64,000 nt of DNA, from positions 28,797,838 through 28,861,837 of the forward strand of contig NC_035443.2 of the NCBI RefSeq assembly GCF_002127325.2. The letters are read 5' to 3'. A program made the translations under genes and the position numbers. The notes below the pieces were generated by a model. The model was not told the origin of the DNA and did no database searches. It saw only the letters and a list, made by a program, of their open reading frames with translations. Origin of the DNA: Helianthus annuus (Eukaryota; Streptophyta; Magnoliopsida; Asterales; Asteraceae). Shown here in pieces: positions 34,771 to 45,958 of the stretch (position 1 is the first letter of the stretch; every line of letters starts with the position of its first letter).

Positions 34771-35209
34771 TGTTGGTGCACGAATGTCTAAAGCCTGCGT
34801 CTTAGTCTTAGTTGATCATGTATAGGGTTTAAGGGTCTGTAATGTTAATTATGTGATGTATAGGGGTTGATATGTAAATGTATGGTTTTAATGTACTGAT
34901 TTCGCTCGTAATGACAATGTGTCATTTGGAGCGAAATCACTAGCTTCTGATTTCGCCCCAAATGGCACATGGTCATTAGGAGCGAAATCCCTCCCCTATA
35001 TATAGGTTAAGTGTTTTCTCATTATGTACGTGCATGTTTACTGTGTAGCCGAACTGTTGCTCGACTTTTTCGTGAAAAATTAATGAGAAAACCAGTTTAA
35101 AGTGATCTAACCTTCTGTTTCTACTTAATTTCTACTTTGATTCATGCTGATTGTGTATTTCCGCTGCATAATCAGTAGTATCTAGCTCTGATTGACTTAC
35201 TCGACTCTG
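34771..35209 (+). repeat. Left LTR of element C/D (element-A-like subfamily)
   Basis: The opening TGTTGGTGCACGAATGTC is shared with element A's LTR. Two palindromes precede the TATA box: 34898-34938 (arms GATTTCGCTC and GAGCGAAATC) and 34949-34989 (arms GATTTCGC and GCGAAATC). The TATA is CTATATATAGG at 34996-35006. The 3' tip is lost: similarity to A's LTR fades near 35200 and gag coding sequence begins almost at once, with no primer site. Confidence 0.8.
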
Positions 35210-35220
35210 ATCGTTTGAAC

Positions 35221-37026
35221 ATTAGCAAAATGGATGAGACGTGGGTTGATAAGTTGGCGAATGCTTTACCAATTGATGTGTGGGGAACGTATTTGTTAGC
35301 TTGGAAGAAGAGCGGAGAATATTATAGTTTCAATTTGAGCGATTTCGTCAAGAAGATTCAAGCTCAAGAACTTGAGTTCCAAAAGATTAGAAAATTGAAG
35401 CCTGAATTAGGAGAGTAGAATCATGAAGTAGCAACTGATGAAGTAAAAGACAAATCTGAGGAAAATGTTCAAATGGTAGAGAAGCAAGTTGAAGAAATTT
35501 CAGTTATCAAGATCGAGAAGAAAGCTGAAACTGAAATGATGTCCGAAAAGTGCTTAAAATGTGATGAATTCAAAGCAGACAATGTCAAACTCTTAAAAGA
35601 GATGGAGAGTTTGACATTGGAAATCAAAATTTTGAAAGAAAATGAAAAAGTTTTTGAAGATAAGATAAAATCTTCAGAAAACAAAGATTTTTGGATAAAA
35701 TTGGAAAACAAAAATCTGAAACAAAATGAAGCAAAATTTCAAGAACATATAAAAGTTTTAGAAAATTAAAAATCTGTTCTTGAAAAGAATATAGTGGAAA
35801 ATGAAAATGCGATTAGTTCTCAGCTTGAAAAAATCTCTCAGCTTGAAAATGAAGCTAACAGTGCAAGAAATAAAATTGCTGAGTTTGAGAAGAAATTGAA
35901 AAGTTTTGTGACCTCTTCAGCAATGATTGATCAACTCTGTCCAAAACCGATCAATTCTGCTCCAATAAGTGACAATGTCACAAATTTTGACAATGTTAAA
36001 ATTGAGGATTGTGATGATAAAACTGATGATGAAAATGAGAAAAATGAGAAAAGAAAAATATTTTTAGATTTAAAAGAAAAAATTTAAAATACTATTTTGC
36101 AATCTACTGAAATAGGTGAATGCTCAAAGCAAAAGCCTTTTAAGAAGATTGTAGAACATAAACAAAAAATTAAAAATTCAAAAAATTTTCAAAATGAAAA
36201 TAAAAGCTCATCAGTTCAGTCATCCAATCATTATGCAAAATCACAAAAATCTAAAAACAAAGACTTACAAAAAGTTGGTAATATGTGGTGCAGGTTTGAC
36301 CACAGTGCTCAAGCGTCAAATCAAGGATACAAGAGGAGACATGAGTACCACAAGGTAAATCAATGCTACGATCTGAGTGTGTGGTATGAAAGTGGAGATT
36401 GGTACGAAAACAGGGTGTGTTACAACTGTGGTTTTCAAGGACACATTGCTGTTAACTGCCAGAGACAGAGATTTGAGACAAGAAGATGTTATGAATGCCA
36501 AATCAAAGGTCACATTGCCAGAGATTGCCCAATGAGATCAATAGAAAGATCGAGGGCTGAATCTCAGAAAAAGATGAAGAAATCAGTCAAGGTCGATGAA
36601 AAGCCCAAAGAACCAAAAGTGAAAAAATAGAAAGTGAAGCTTTCACAAGGGCAGAAAGATAGACTGAGAAAGAAAAGGAAGAAAGCAAGAGAGTATCTTG
36701 AAAAGATTTTGTCCTCGAATACAATAAGAAAAGCAGATAAAAGTTCTGATAAATCGTCTTGCTTACCAAAGAATGACAAATCATGCAAAACGAATTCATC
36801 ATATACAAATCTGAGGACATAAGAGAAAAAGGAGAAAAAGAAAGTTGTCGGCGATGAATCTGGCTCATCAAAGTCAGACAAGCCACACTCAGGCAATGAT
36901 TCTGGTGTGTCAAAACCAGAGGAGCCATTGGTTGAGGTAAAAAGTGGTGATTCCGGTTTGACAACGAATGATGAAAATTTTCCATCATTGTCAAAAGGAA
37001 TTTCAAAAGCACCCAAGGACCGTCAG
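35221..37026 (+). pseudogene. gag: SIRE-type gag, 5'-truncated, with coiled coil and two CCHC knuckles
   Basis: A single frame runs from about 35221 (first ATG 35230, MDETWVDKLANALP) to the Gypsy junction at 37026. It has no frameshift but five stops: TAG 35416, TAA 35767, TAA 36085, TAG 36628 and TAA 36820. A long coiled coil covers about 35470-35910. Two retroviral-type knuckles follow, CYNCGFQGHIAVNC (about 36418-36459) and CYECQIKGHIARDC (about 36487-36528), and then a basic tail. Gag packages element RNA and forms the virus-like particle. The start lies inside a normal Gag, so the N-terminal part is deleted. Confidence 0.85.
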
Positions 37027-40000
37027 TGTAACACCTCGGAAATTCCTGCCCAATAAAATAAAGACACGTGTCATGTGAGACCAACGTGTCAGGAATCCGG
37101 AACAAACAAAAAGATGTATGGTGGGATTTTTAAGAGGGCGTCATGTTATTAAAAATACCTCTTAACGACCCAAGGGCGACATGTTATTAAAACACCTCTG
37201 AGCGACCCAAATTATAAATCCCAAGATCCTTAAATCGTTTGATAAACATCTTATATATTAACCGTTTGTTCTAAATAAATAAAATTCCATCTTTTATATG
37301 AAAATTGGGTTATTAGGAATGTTGCTACAAAACTCTAATTTAAATTCTGGATTTAAAAGAAGTTGAAATAAGTTTTCTAAGTCTTGTTCAACTATATTGA
37401 GAATCCAAGACTTGTTCTTGGTATTTCCGTCACTTTAACCTCCCACAAGAATCCAAATTGAAGTGAAAACATGTAAGGAACATTCAAGCATGCAATGGCT
37501 GAGCAAAGAGGACCCACAACTGAAAAAGATGGCATGACATTCGGACTTGTAAGATTGCATGGTCAATTCTTGGATATTCACAAAATTTTTGGCATCTGGC
37601 CAACGGTTACGGACCGTATGGCTTTAAGCTTACGGTCCGTAAGGTGCACACCTGGGCGATTTCAGCAAAGGTCGGTTACGGATCGCAATCAATTCAGCAT
37701 ACGGTCCGCAAGAGAAGCATACGGACCGCAAGAGCTTAGGCTTACGGTCCGTAAGCCTGTCGCTGGCAGTAGAAAATGGACAGCTGCCTGTTCAGCCTGT
37801 TGCACCGCCTGATTAAGATGGTTTTCGAAACAAGGGACTTGCTAGGCAGTATTTAGCCCTCTAGGGACACCTGGGGTGATCACACAACAATTATAGAGTT
37901 GCATGTCTTGATCTTGAGCTCATTGGTGCACTATATAAGAGCATGAGTTGTAACCATTTTGGACATTCATTTGTAACTTCACCTCTGGAGCTCTCTGGAC
38001 AACAAGCCATCTTCCTAGTGATCTCTAGCAGTAATTATGACTCTTGTAAGTGTCCTTAACCTCCCTTAATCTATTTTAGCTTAGTTAATTAGCTAAAAGT
38101 CAAACCGTCGTAATTAAGGTTTGACTTCGAGATTAGTCCATAATTACTCAGTCAAATCTCGTTTTAAAAATACCTATAAGTAGGTAATTATGTGGGTAAC
38201 AAACCCTTAAAAGGGTATTATCAGATTCCCACTCTAACCATGTTAATTGTCGAGTCAATGTATACTTTAAAAAGTCAACAGAATTCTTAAATCCAAATTA
38301 ACTCATAATTAGCAATGTAGGATACATGCAACCTGTTTGATCATTAAAATAACTTGTTAACTAATGTAAGAACATGTCCCAACATGTTCAACTCGACAAT
38401 TTTCTGTTTAGACCCGGTTTGGAACCGAAAGTCGCATAGTTTGACCTTCGCTTTGACTTTCAGTTCTGACCCGTTTTAGTCAAGTTTAGGATTGCCTTAA
38501 AGCTTCTTTTGGACCTAGTTACATGTTAGTATAACCCTCTGTGATTATACGACTTGGTTCACTAGTTGTCTAATTATTATGCAAGTTTCCGTTAAATGCT
38601 CACATGTTGACCATTATGCCCAAATGACCTTAAAATATGATTTTTGAAAATGTAAAAGGGTAGACACCTTAGTTACCGATTTATCAGCTTGCACCCAAAA
38701 TTTGAGTTCTGTTTGAGGTCTAGAATTAAAGTTATGCTCATTAGCATAATTAAGAGCTTCTTTAGTAATTAAATAGCATAAATTTCATATAGTCTATCTA
38801 AACCCGAATTTGGATACAAAACTTTATACCTACTGTTACAAAATAATATTTTGGGATTTTTAAAGATTTTTATTCAATTTTAGTCTGAGCATAACTTAGT
38901 GTTCTAAGCTTAATTCGGCTAATGCCGGTTTTGCCCTTTTGGGCTATAAAATGAGTTTTATAAATCCTTTTGACCCCAAACCTTTTTCTACTAATATGTT
39001 GTGTTAAAATAATTATTTTGAGCCTTCTGGAATATTAAAAATATCAGTTTTTTATACAAAACCCGGAATTGGCTCCATATCTTTTTTTTAGGCATTTTTA
39101 CGACATAGTATGTACCAAAACTAGTCTATATGTATTAAGGTTGATACCTACTGATATACTCAATAAATTTTTATGTTTTAACAGTAAACTAAAGTTGTAA
39201 ACTCAGGTTTCCAGTTTTGACCTTTTAGGCTTATGTGAAATTACCAAAATGCCCTTTTGGTGCATAGGATGGTTATAAATAATAAAATTCACATATGAGT
39301 ATTACCCTACTGTTGTAACTTAGTAAAATGAGTATATTTACTGATTTATTCAGACCTGTAAATCAGAATATCATTTAAACTCTTTTACACCCTTTAAAAT
39401 GACCAAAATGCCATTATGAGGCATAGTTTGGGTTTAAAACCATTTGGGGCATAATGGAAGGTATCTTGCTGCTATCACAACATATTTAGTGCATATAATC
39501 TCAGGAAACTTGTATATGATTTATATGGTTACCCGTTACGCACTTCGGCGTTCGGATCGGTTTATGTAACTAGTTTACACATATTAGCCGAAACGGGTCA
39601 AACCGTATCATCTTTGTCTCAAAATCCAGAATGTGTTTAGTTTACTCATATTATACAAGTCTCCAAACTTGTTGGGTCTAAAATCACATTCCTTCCCGGT
39701 TTTCGCCTTCCATGCGATTAAACCGTATTTATCCTTTGAAACTAACCGGTCTAAGCTTCGGCTAAGTAAAAAGACCCGTTAGGATTCTAATAGGTTATTA
39801 TAAACCTTCGTTCCAGAATAGGAGACTAGTAAAAGACACTTGCATTTGCTGATTGTGGTTTATACTTGCTCAGGTAAATACTTTTAACTTATTTTCCCTT
39901 ATATGGGCTTGGGGTACAGTATATAAAATAACGCTTGGTCGGGCAATTGACCCTAACTCATTAGTAGTTGGGTATTATCAATGTGACCCGTTTAAAATTT

Positions 40001-40844
40001 GGTTTTGTTTGTTTTACGCCTTTGGGAGTTTAATGACCATGTCCCGGATATCCTTGGCATCATTCATGAAATGGCCACGACCTTGACACGCGGGTGTAGG
40101 CGTACACCCGGCAATGTGTCCATATTATTAAGTATAACCGTTGGTTTCCCGCCGCGGATTTATACTATGTGGTGTGTCTATTAATCTTAAACCCGGCACG
40201 AACCGGGCGACTACACGCATAACAAACATGTAATTCTTTTACAAGTTTAAATTTGATTAATTATCCCAAGTTATAAAAAGTTTTGTGCCATGTGCATTCA
40301 AATCAATTTTTAAAAGATTTTCAAAATGAGTCAGTTAAATTGTATTTACAAGTGTAAACTGACGTATTTTCCCCAAAAAGATTAAGTGCAGGTTCTACAC
40401 GTAATAGGCTGGCCACTCCTTAGCATCGTTAGAGTCTCGCAAGCTTGGATGCCATTATCTGTTTAATAGTTTCTCCTTTTTATTTTGATCCTCCTGCGGA
40501 TCTATTTCAGCTACATTGTGATACTTGGATATTACATTTTGTTTGGTTGAAATAAATCTATCTTTTTGCTTCCGCTGTGCATTATAAATTGTGTTGTTTG
40601 ACTATAATGATATCAAGTACATTATCTGTTGAACAGTTTCTCCTTTTTATTTTGATCCGCCTGCGGATCTATTTCAGCTACATTATGATACTTGGATATT
40701 ACATTTTGTTTGGTTGAAATAAATCTATCTTTTTGCTTCCGCTGTGCATTATAAATTGTGTTGTTTGACTATAATGATATCAACTACGTCACGATACTCC
40801 CCCACCGGGCCCACCGGTGGCACGTGGAAATTAGGGGTGTCACA
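37027..40844 (+). repeat. 5' LTR of element G (3.8 kb)
   Basis: It starts TGTAACACCTCGG and ends GGGGTGTCACA, next to the primer site. Palindromic ACGGTCCGT words cluster at 37605-37760, and a TATA box TATATAA lies at about 37932. A roughly 167-bp tandem duplication occupies about 40454-40785 (each copy has TTTTTGCTTCCGCTGTGCAT). A chance ORF over the ACGGTCCGT cluster is not a gene. Confidence 0.92.
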
Positions 40845-40847
40845 GGT

Positions 40848-40860
40848 TGGTATCAGAGCC
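40848..40860 (+). promoter_or_regulatory. tRNA-Met primer binding site of element G
   Basis: TGGTATCAGAGCC starts three bases after the LTR end. Confidence 0.92.
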
Positions 40861-41037
40861 AACACTGAGTGAATTAAACACTAGCCTTTTGTGTTTAATC
40901 TCAGTGCACGAATTGCACATTCTTCGAGTTCCGAGTCTAGACATCGAACGTAGGACAAACTCTGTTTTGTTTTTGTTATTCGGTCTTTTATTTTTATATA
41001 TATTGGTCGTTATCTTAACCATGTTTGCAGGTCGAAA

Positions 41038-42258
41038 ATGCCGCCAAGATTTTTGAGAGGTCGAGGCAAGGGCCCAGTTACGGGCCATGATCATGAAGCT
41101 GGGCCCTCGCACCGGCGAACGCCGTCAATTACCATGAGTACTAGCCCGCAGGAGCCATGGAGGCTCTACGTCGAACCCGGGAGGCGGTCGGTCTCCCTCA
41201 GTTCCTCACCTTCGTATTTGCATTCTTTTGGGCCCCATTCGGAGAACGAGCCCAACAACCAACCACCTTCTTTTATACCTTTGCAAAGATCGAACTCACA
41301 CCATTCCTTTGACAACCCTTCACCTGTCTTCCAGAGCCGGTTCAACCCGGCTAATATCTTTCAAGAACCCGTGGGTTTTAACCCACTAGGACCTGAGGAT
41401 CACTTCTCAGGGGATCACGCGGACGACATAGACGAAGACACGGATCCCGTGGAGCCTGCGTCCGGAACACCGAACCACCCCATCGAAATCTCCGATGGGT
41501 CATCTTTCCATGGATCACCTTATCGTGGTCCTGACAACTGCGAGGCGAGGTTCAGGCAGATTGACTAGTATTTCACGCCCTCTGAACACTCGTCCCCATA
41601 CCAGCAGCAGCAGCAGGATCCTTCCGAGGATCACCGATTTGTGGCAGTCACTCCGCCACCACCACCACCACCAGTGGAACAGCAGCCGCCTCCGGAACCC
41701 CCGAGGCGGAGAAGGTCAAACGCACGGATGTCCGTGCGAGGGGGTGTCCGCATCAGCACACCCCAACCATCGAGTGGCAGTCACTATCCGCCACTCCAGG
41801 AAGAAGAAGAACCACAGATAGGGGGTCCATCAAACCCCGTTCAAGAGATCAACTCTGTGCCTATGGCGCCACCGGTGGGTTTTGATAACCCAATCCCTGC
41901 ATACGTCGGTTCAGTGGCGTACAACCCTTTTGAGCAGCCGGCGCATACCCATTACAACTATGCTGATGTGGACCCATACCAGGAGGCATGGGACTACAAT
42001 GCTAGTCACCTAGAGGGACCCTATGGTGGTCTTTGGACCACTGGTTACCCAACTTATGGGTACCAGCGTCCGCCACCTCCTCAACCTCTGTACTAACCGC
42101 CGCAGCCGCAGTTGATCCCGCCTGAGCGCCAGCAAGAGGTCCTTGAGAGATTGGACCGATGTGAACGGGAAATCCGGACAGAGCGCAGTAACAAACGAGG
42201 CTTCTTCAAGGGATTATCAGACTTGATCAAAGGGAAGTCCAAAAGAAGGGGTCTTTGA
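41038..42258 (+). pseudogene. Extra 5' ORF of element G, upstream of gag; proline-rich, function unknown
   Basis: One frame starts with ATG at 41038 (MPPRFLRGRGKG) and ends at TGA 42256-42258, giving about 406 codons. It is broken by in-frame TAG at 41566 and TAA at 42094. The protein is rich in proline, serine and charged residues, with a basic N-terminus, NHPIEISDGSSFHGSPY in the middle, a polyproline run (41650-41675) and a basic C-terminus (about 42180-42255). No known domain is seen. It precedes gag by about 1 kb, and CATGTTTGCAG just before the ATG resembles a 3' splice site. I recall similar proteins near Gypsy elements in composite plants, but I could not check this. Confidence 0.65.
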
Positions 42259-43251
42259 AGACCTTTTGTTTTATTTATTTTAGTTGTAATCAAGTCCCTA
42301 CGTGGACTTTTTGCTTCAGTACTCAGCCCCTACGTGGGCTTGTCTTTTATATTCTGCCCCTGCGTGGGCATGTCTTTTAGTTGACCCCTGCGTGGGTTTG
42401 TTTTGGTTTTTCCGCCCCTGCGTGGGCATTTATTTTCGTAGAAGTCCCGTTTTGGGCGAATGATGTACTTGTTTAAACAATTTATGAGATGTTCTAGTTA
42501 AATTTTCATTTTACTTATTTATTATTAATTATGTGCATAAAACATGAAATAAATAAAAATAATAAAAAGATCTGCCGTTATATTAAAATGGTAAAATCTA
42601 AAAAGAACAAAGACCTAGCCATGTGTTATCATAAAACAAGGCGAAGATGGTAGTTCCATAATTAGATTAGACCCATATTAACATCTCAATTTAGGACTAT
42701 TCTGCATAAATTATTAAAGGAATCTTAGAGGTAAAACCTAGCCTTTATGATGTTGAAGGCATGGCCAAGATGGTAGAACCCACATAATAGATTCCAATTT
42801 TTGTTAACTTCTGTTAGTACGTTAACATTCTTGGCAAACTGTGAATCAGTAAAGTCACACAGGCCATCCTTTAAAAAGGGTTAATTTAAATTCCCTTAAT
42901 TATATAACCGCTTCTTAAGGGCAAAGTGCATATGGGCAATAATTAAATGTCCTCTGGGACTAAGAACAGTGGTAGCTTATGACTCCCTGTAAATAACAGG
43001 CAACGAGCTATGGTTCAAACCTGAATACCAGGACTCTGTAAATTTCTGGTTCATAATTAAATTAAAATTGTCCTTGTGACTAGGCCTTATGTGCTATTAT
43101 TTCATAATTTAGGGTAATAATAAAGATCCTAAAATTTTAACAAATTAACCTAAAATGGCAATTTAAAACCATGGTTAATATAATATAATTTACTGTAAAA
43201 ACCTCTAAATAAAACCTTGCCCATTTTTTTATATGTAGCAATTGAAGCTAC
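42259..43251 (+). other. Spacer between extra ORF and gag of element G, with a short tandem repeat
   Basis: Five copies of a GCCCCTGCGTGGGC-like word, spaced about 30 bp apart, lie at 42295-42429. The rest is AT-rich with no ORF. The end reads TTTTTTTATATGTAG shortly before gag's ATG, which could act as a splice acceptor. Confidence 0.6.
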
Positions 43252-44376
43252 ATGGCGGGGTCGAATGAAGTAAATAGCCATCCGGTGGAAAACCATGATA
43301 ACGCCAGAATACAGTTGACTGGTGCGGAGCTGCAAGCACTAGTGGACAACACCGTTTCCAAAGCTTTGGATAGACAGTACAGTGAGTCCTCTGGGACCCA
43401 AAGTAGAACTCTGTCTACACCTCACTCCAAGCCAAAGACCCATTCTGAGGCTCATAGCAAACCACCCTCTGTCCAGCCTAAGTCTAAGAAGGATGAACCT
43501 ATGAAAGATAATGATCGAGACTCATCGAATGTGAACAGTGTTCACCCCAAGAAGATAGTGTTTGATGATGCACCCCGCTCTAAAGGATGCACATACAAGT
43601 ATTTTGTATCATGCAAGCCCCGAGATTTCACTGGGGAAAAGGGCACTGTGGATTGCATGACCTGGCTGGATGAAATGGACAATGTTGTGGACATTAGTGG
43701 TTGTGCTGAAAGGGACATGGTAAAGTTTGCATCCCAGTCATTTAAGGGTGAAGGCCTAGCATGGTGGAGGTCATTAATCCAAGACTCTGGAAAAGTTGCC
43801 TTGTACAACATGTCTTGGGAGCAATTTGTTGCTCTTATCAAGGAAAACTACTGCCCTCAGCATGAGGTTGAAAAGATAGAGTCTGATTTCCTATCGCTGG
43901 TCATGAAAAACCTGGATTGCCAGGCATATCTCACAAGTTTCAACACCCTGTCCAAATTGGTTCCATACCTGGTGACCCCGGAACCCAAGAGGATCGCGCG
44001 TTTCATTGGGGGTTTGACCCCAGAAATCAAAGCTAGCGTGAAAGCCTCTCGGCCCGCTACTTTCAGATCCGTAGCGGATATATCTCTGTCCCTCACACTG
44101 GATGCAGTGAGGCAGAGATCATTGAGAAATGCTGACTTAGAGAACAGGAAACGTGAAGATTATAATTCACGTCGGTCGACCAAGAAGCATAGGGGGAACT
44201 GTGACCACAAGAAAGGGTCTGAGACCAAGAAGGGTGATCAGCAGTCGGGCGATAGGCCCAAGTGCAAGGTTTGCAAGAAGCACCATTTCGGAAGGTGCAG
44301 GTATGAACAGAAATCCTAGCCGAAGGCGTGTGGGATTTGCAAGTCCTCTGAGCATAGGACCCTTGAATGTAAGAAG
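43252..44376 (+). pseudogene. gag: Element G gag (Ty3/gypsy capsid) with zinc knuckles
   Basis: The ATG at 43252 begins MAGSNEVNSHPVENHD. The retrotrans_gag core runs about 43610-44110 (RDFTGEKGTVDCMTWLDEMD, GEGLAWWRSL, VALIKENYCPQHEVEKIESD). Cysteine/histidine-rich knuckle sequence follows to 44440 ([14 protein letters not shown]). A TAG at 44317-44319 interrupts the Gag-Pol frame in the knuckle region, in a TCC TAG CCG context where CAG is plausible. Otherwise the frame continues directly into protease. Gag forms the particle and binds RNA. Confidence 0.9.
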
Positions 44377-45958
44377 TTGAAGGATGAAACTTGTTTTAGT
44401 TGCAATGAAAAAGGGCATATCAAGACCAACTGCCCAAAACTAGCGAAGAAATCTAAAGAAGGGAAGAAGACCAACGCCAGGGTATTTCAAATGAACGTTC
44501 AGGAGGCCATCCAGAACGACAACGTCATAACCGGTACGTTTCTCATTAATGATGTTTTCGCAAGAGTATTGTTTGATTCTGGAGCAGATAAATCCTTTGT
44601 AGATAATAAGTTTTGTGAGTTGTTAAGATTGCCTGTTAAAGCCTTAAGTGCAAATTATGAGGTAGAATTAGCTGATGGGACTATGGAAACAGTCTCGACT
44701 GTGTTAGATGGATGTGTCATATCCATTAGGAACCACTCTTTTCCTTTATCCCTGTTACCCTTTAAGTTAGCTGGTTTCGATATAGTGTTGGGTATGGATT
44801 GGTTATCGCATAACCAAGCCCAGATTGTGTGCAACAAGAAGCAAGTGGTGATCAAGACTCCGTCCGAAGAACCACTTACCATTCAGGGAGATACACATCA
44901 TGGATTGCCTGAGCAAGTGGCTATGCTAAAAGCATCCAACTATTGGAAGAAAGGTTGTGTCATTTATATGGCACAAGTGACCATTGATGAGCAGAAGCCC
45001 AAGATTGAAGACATCCTCGTTATTTCTGAGTACCTTGAAGTTTTCCCTGAAGAACTACCTGGTTTGCCACCAGATAGACAAGTGGAGTTCAGAATCGACA
45101 TCATTCCAGGAGCAGCTCATATTGCAAGAGCACCGTATAGATTGGCGCCAACAGAAATGAAGGAATTGAGGACACAGTTAGATGATCTGCTAGCCAAAGG
45201 TTTTATTAGGCCTAGTTCGTCTCCATGGGGAGCGCCAATCTTGTTCGTCAAGAAGAAAGATGGTTCGATGCGTTTGTGCATCGATTACCGTGAGCTTAAT
45301 AAGGTCACTATAAAGAATAGGTATCCTTTGCCCAGGATCGACGATCTGTTCGATCAGTTGCAAGGAGCGAGCTACTTTTCCAAGATTGATTTAAAGTCAG
45401 GCTACCATCAATTGAAGGTCAAGGATGAAGATGTGCACAAGACTGCATTTAGGACTCGTTATGGTCATTACAAGTTCCTAGTTATGCCTTTTGGGCTCAC
45501 TAACGCACCTGCCGCATTCATGGATCTCATGAATCGCGTCTGCAAGCCTTATTTGGATAAATTTGTTATTGTCTTCATCGATGACATCCTCATCTACTCG
45601 AAAAGCCAAGCTGACCACGAGAAGCATCTTCGATGTATTCTCAAGCTGCTTCATCAAGAAAAGCTCTATGCCAAATTTTTGAAGTGTGAATTTTGGCTTC
45701 GAGAAGTCCAATTTCTTGGGCATGTAGTCAATGAGCATGGTATTCAAGTAGATCCCGCCAAGGTTGAAGCTGTCATGAATTGGCAGGAGCCGAAGATGCC
45801 TATGGAAATTCGCAGTTTCTTAGGACTAGCAGGATACTACAGATGCTTTATCGAGAATTTCTCAAGGATTGCAGCACCCCTGACTCTTCTAACTCGCAAG
45901 TATAGCAAGTTCAATTGGGGGCCTAAGCAGCAAGAATCCTTCGATATTTTGAAGCAGA
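44377..45958 (+). pseudogene. pol: Element G pol, first part: protease, reverse transcriptase, start of RNase H
   Basis: The protease motif [11 protein letters not shown] is at about 44570-44603. RT blocks include [17 protein letters not shown] (about 45250), [12 protein letters not shown] (about 45378), [12 protein letters not shown] (about 45485) and the catalytic [12 protein letters not shown] (about 45570-45606). Connection and RNase H text begins near 45780 and is cut at 45958 by element H. The first part has no other stop. The catalytic Asp residues are present. Confidence 0.93.

Noticed and set aside
37495..37812. 105-codon ORF in G's 5' LTR (and its counterpart at 58521-58862)
   Set aside because: It spans the palindromic repeat cluster, differs in length and frame between the two LTRs, and has no domain. 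A chance ORF.
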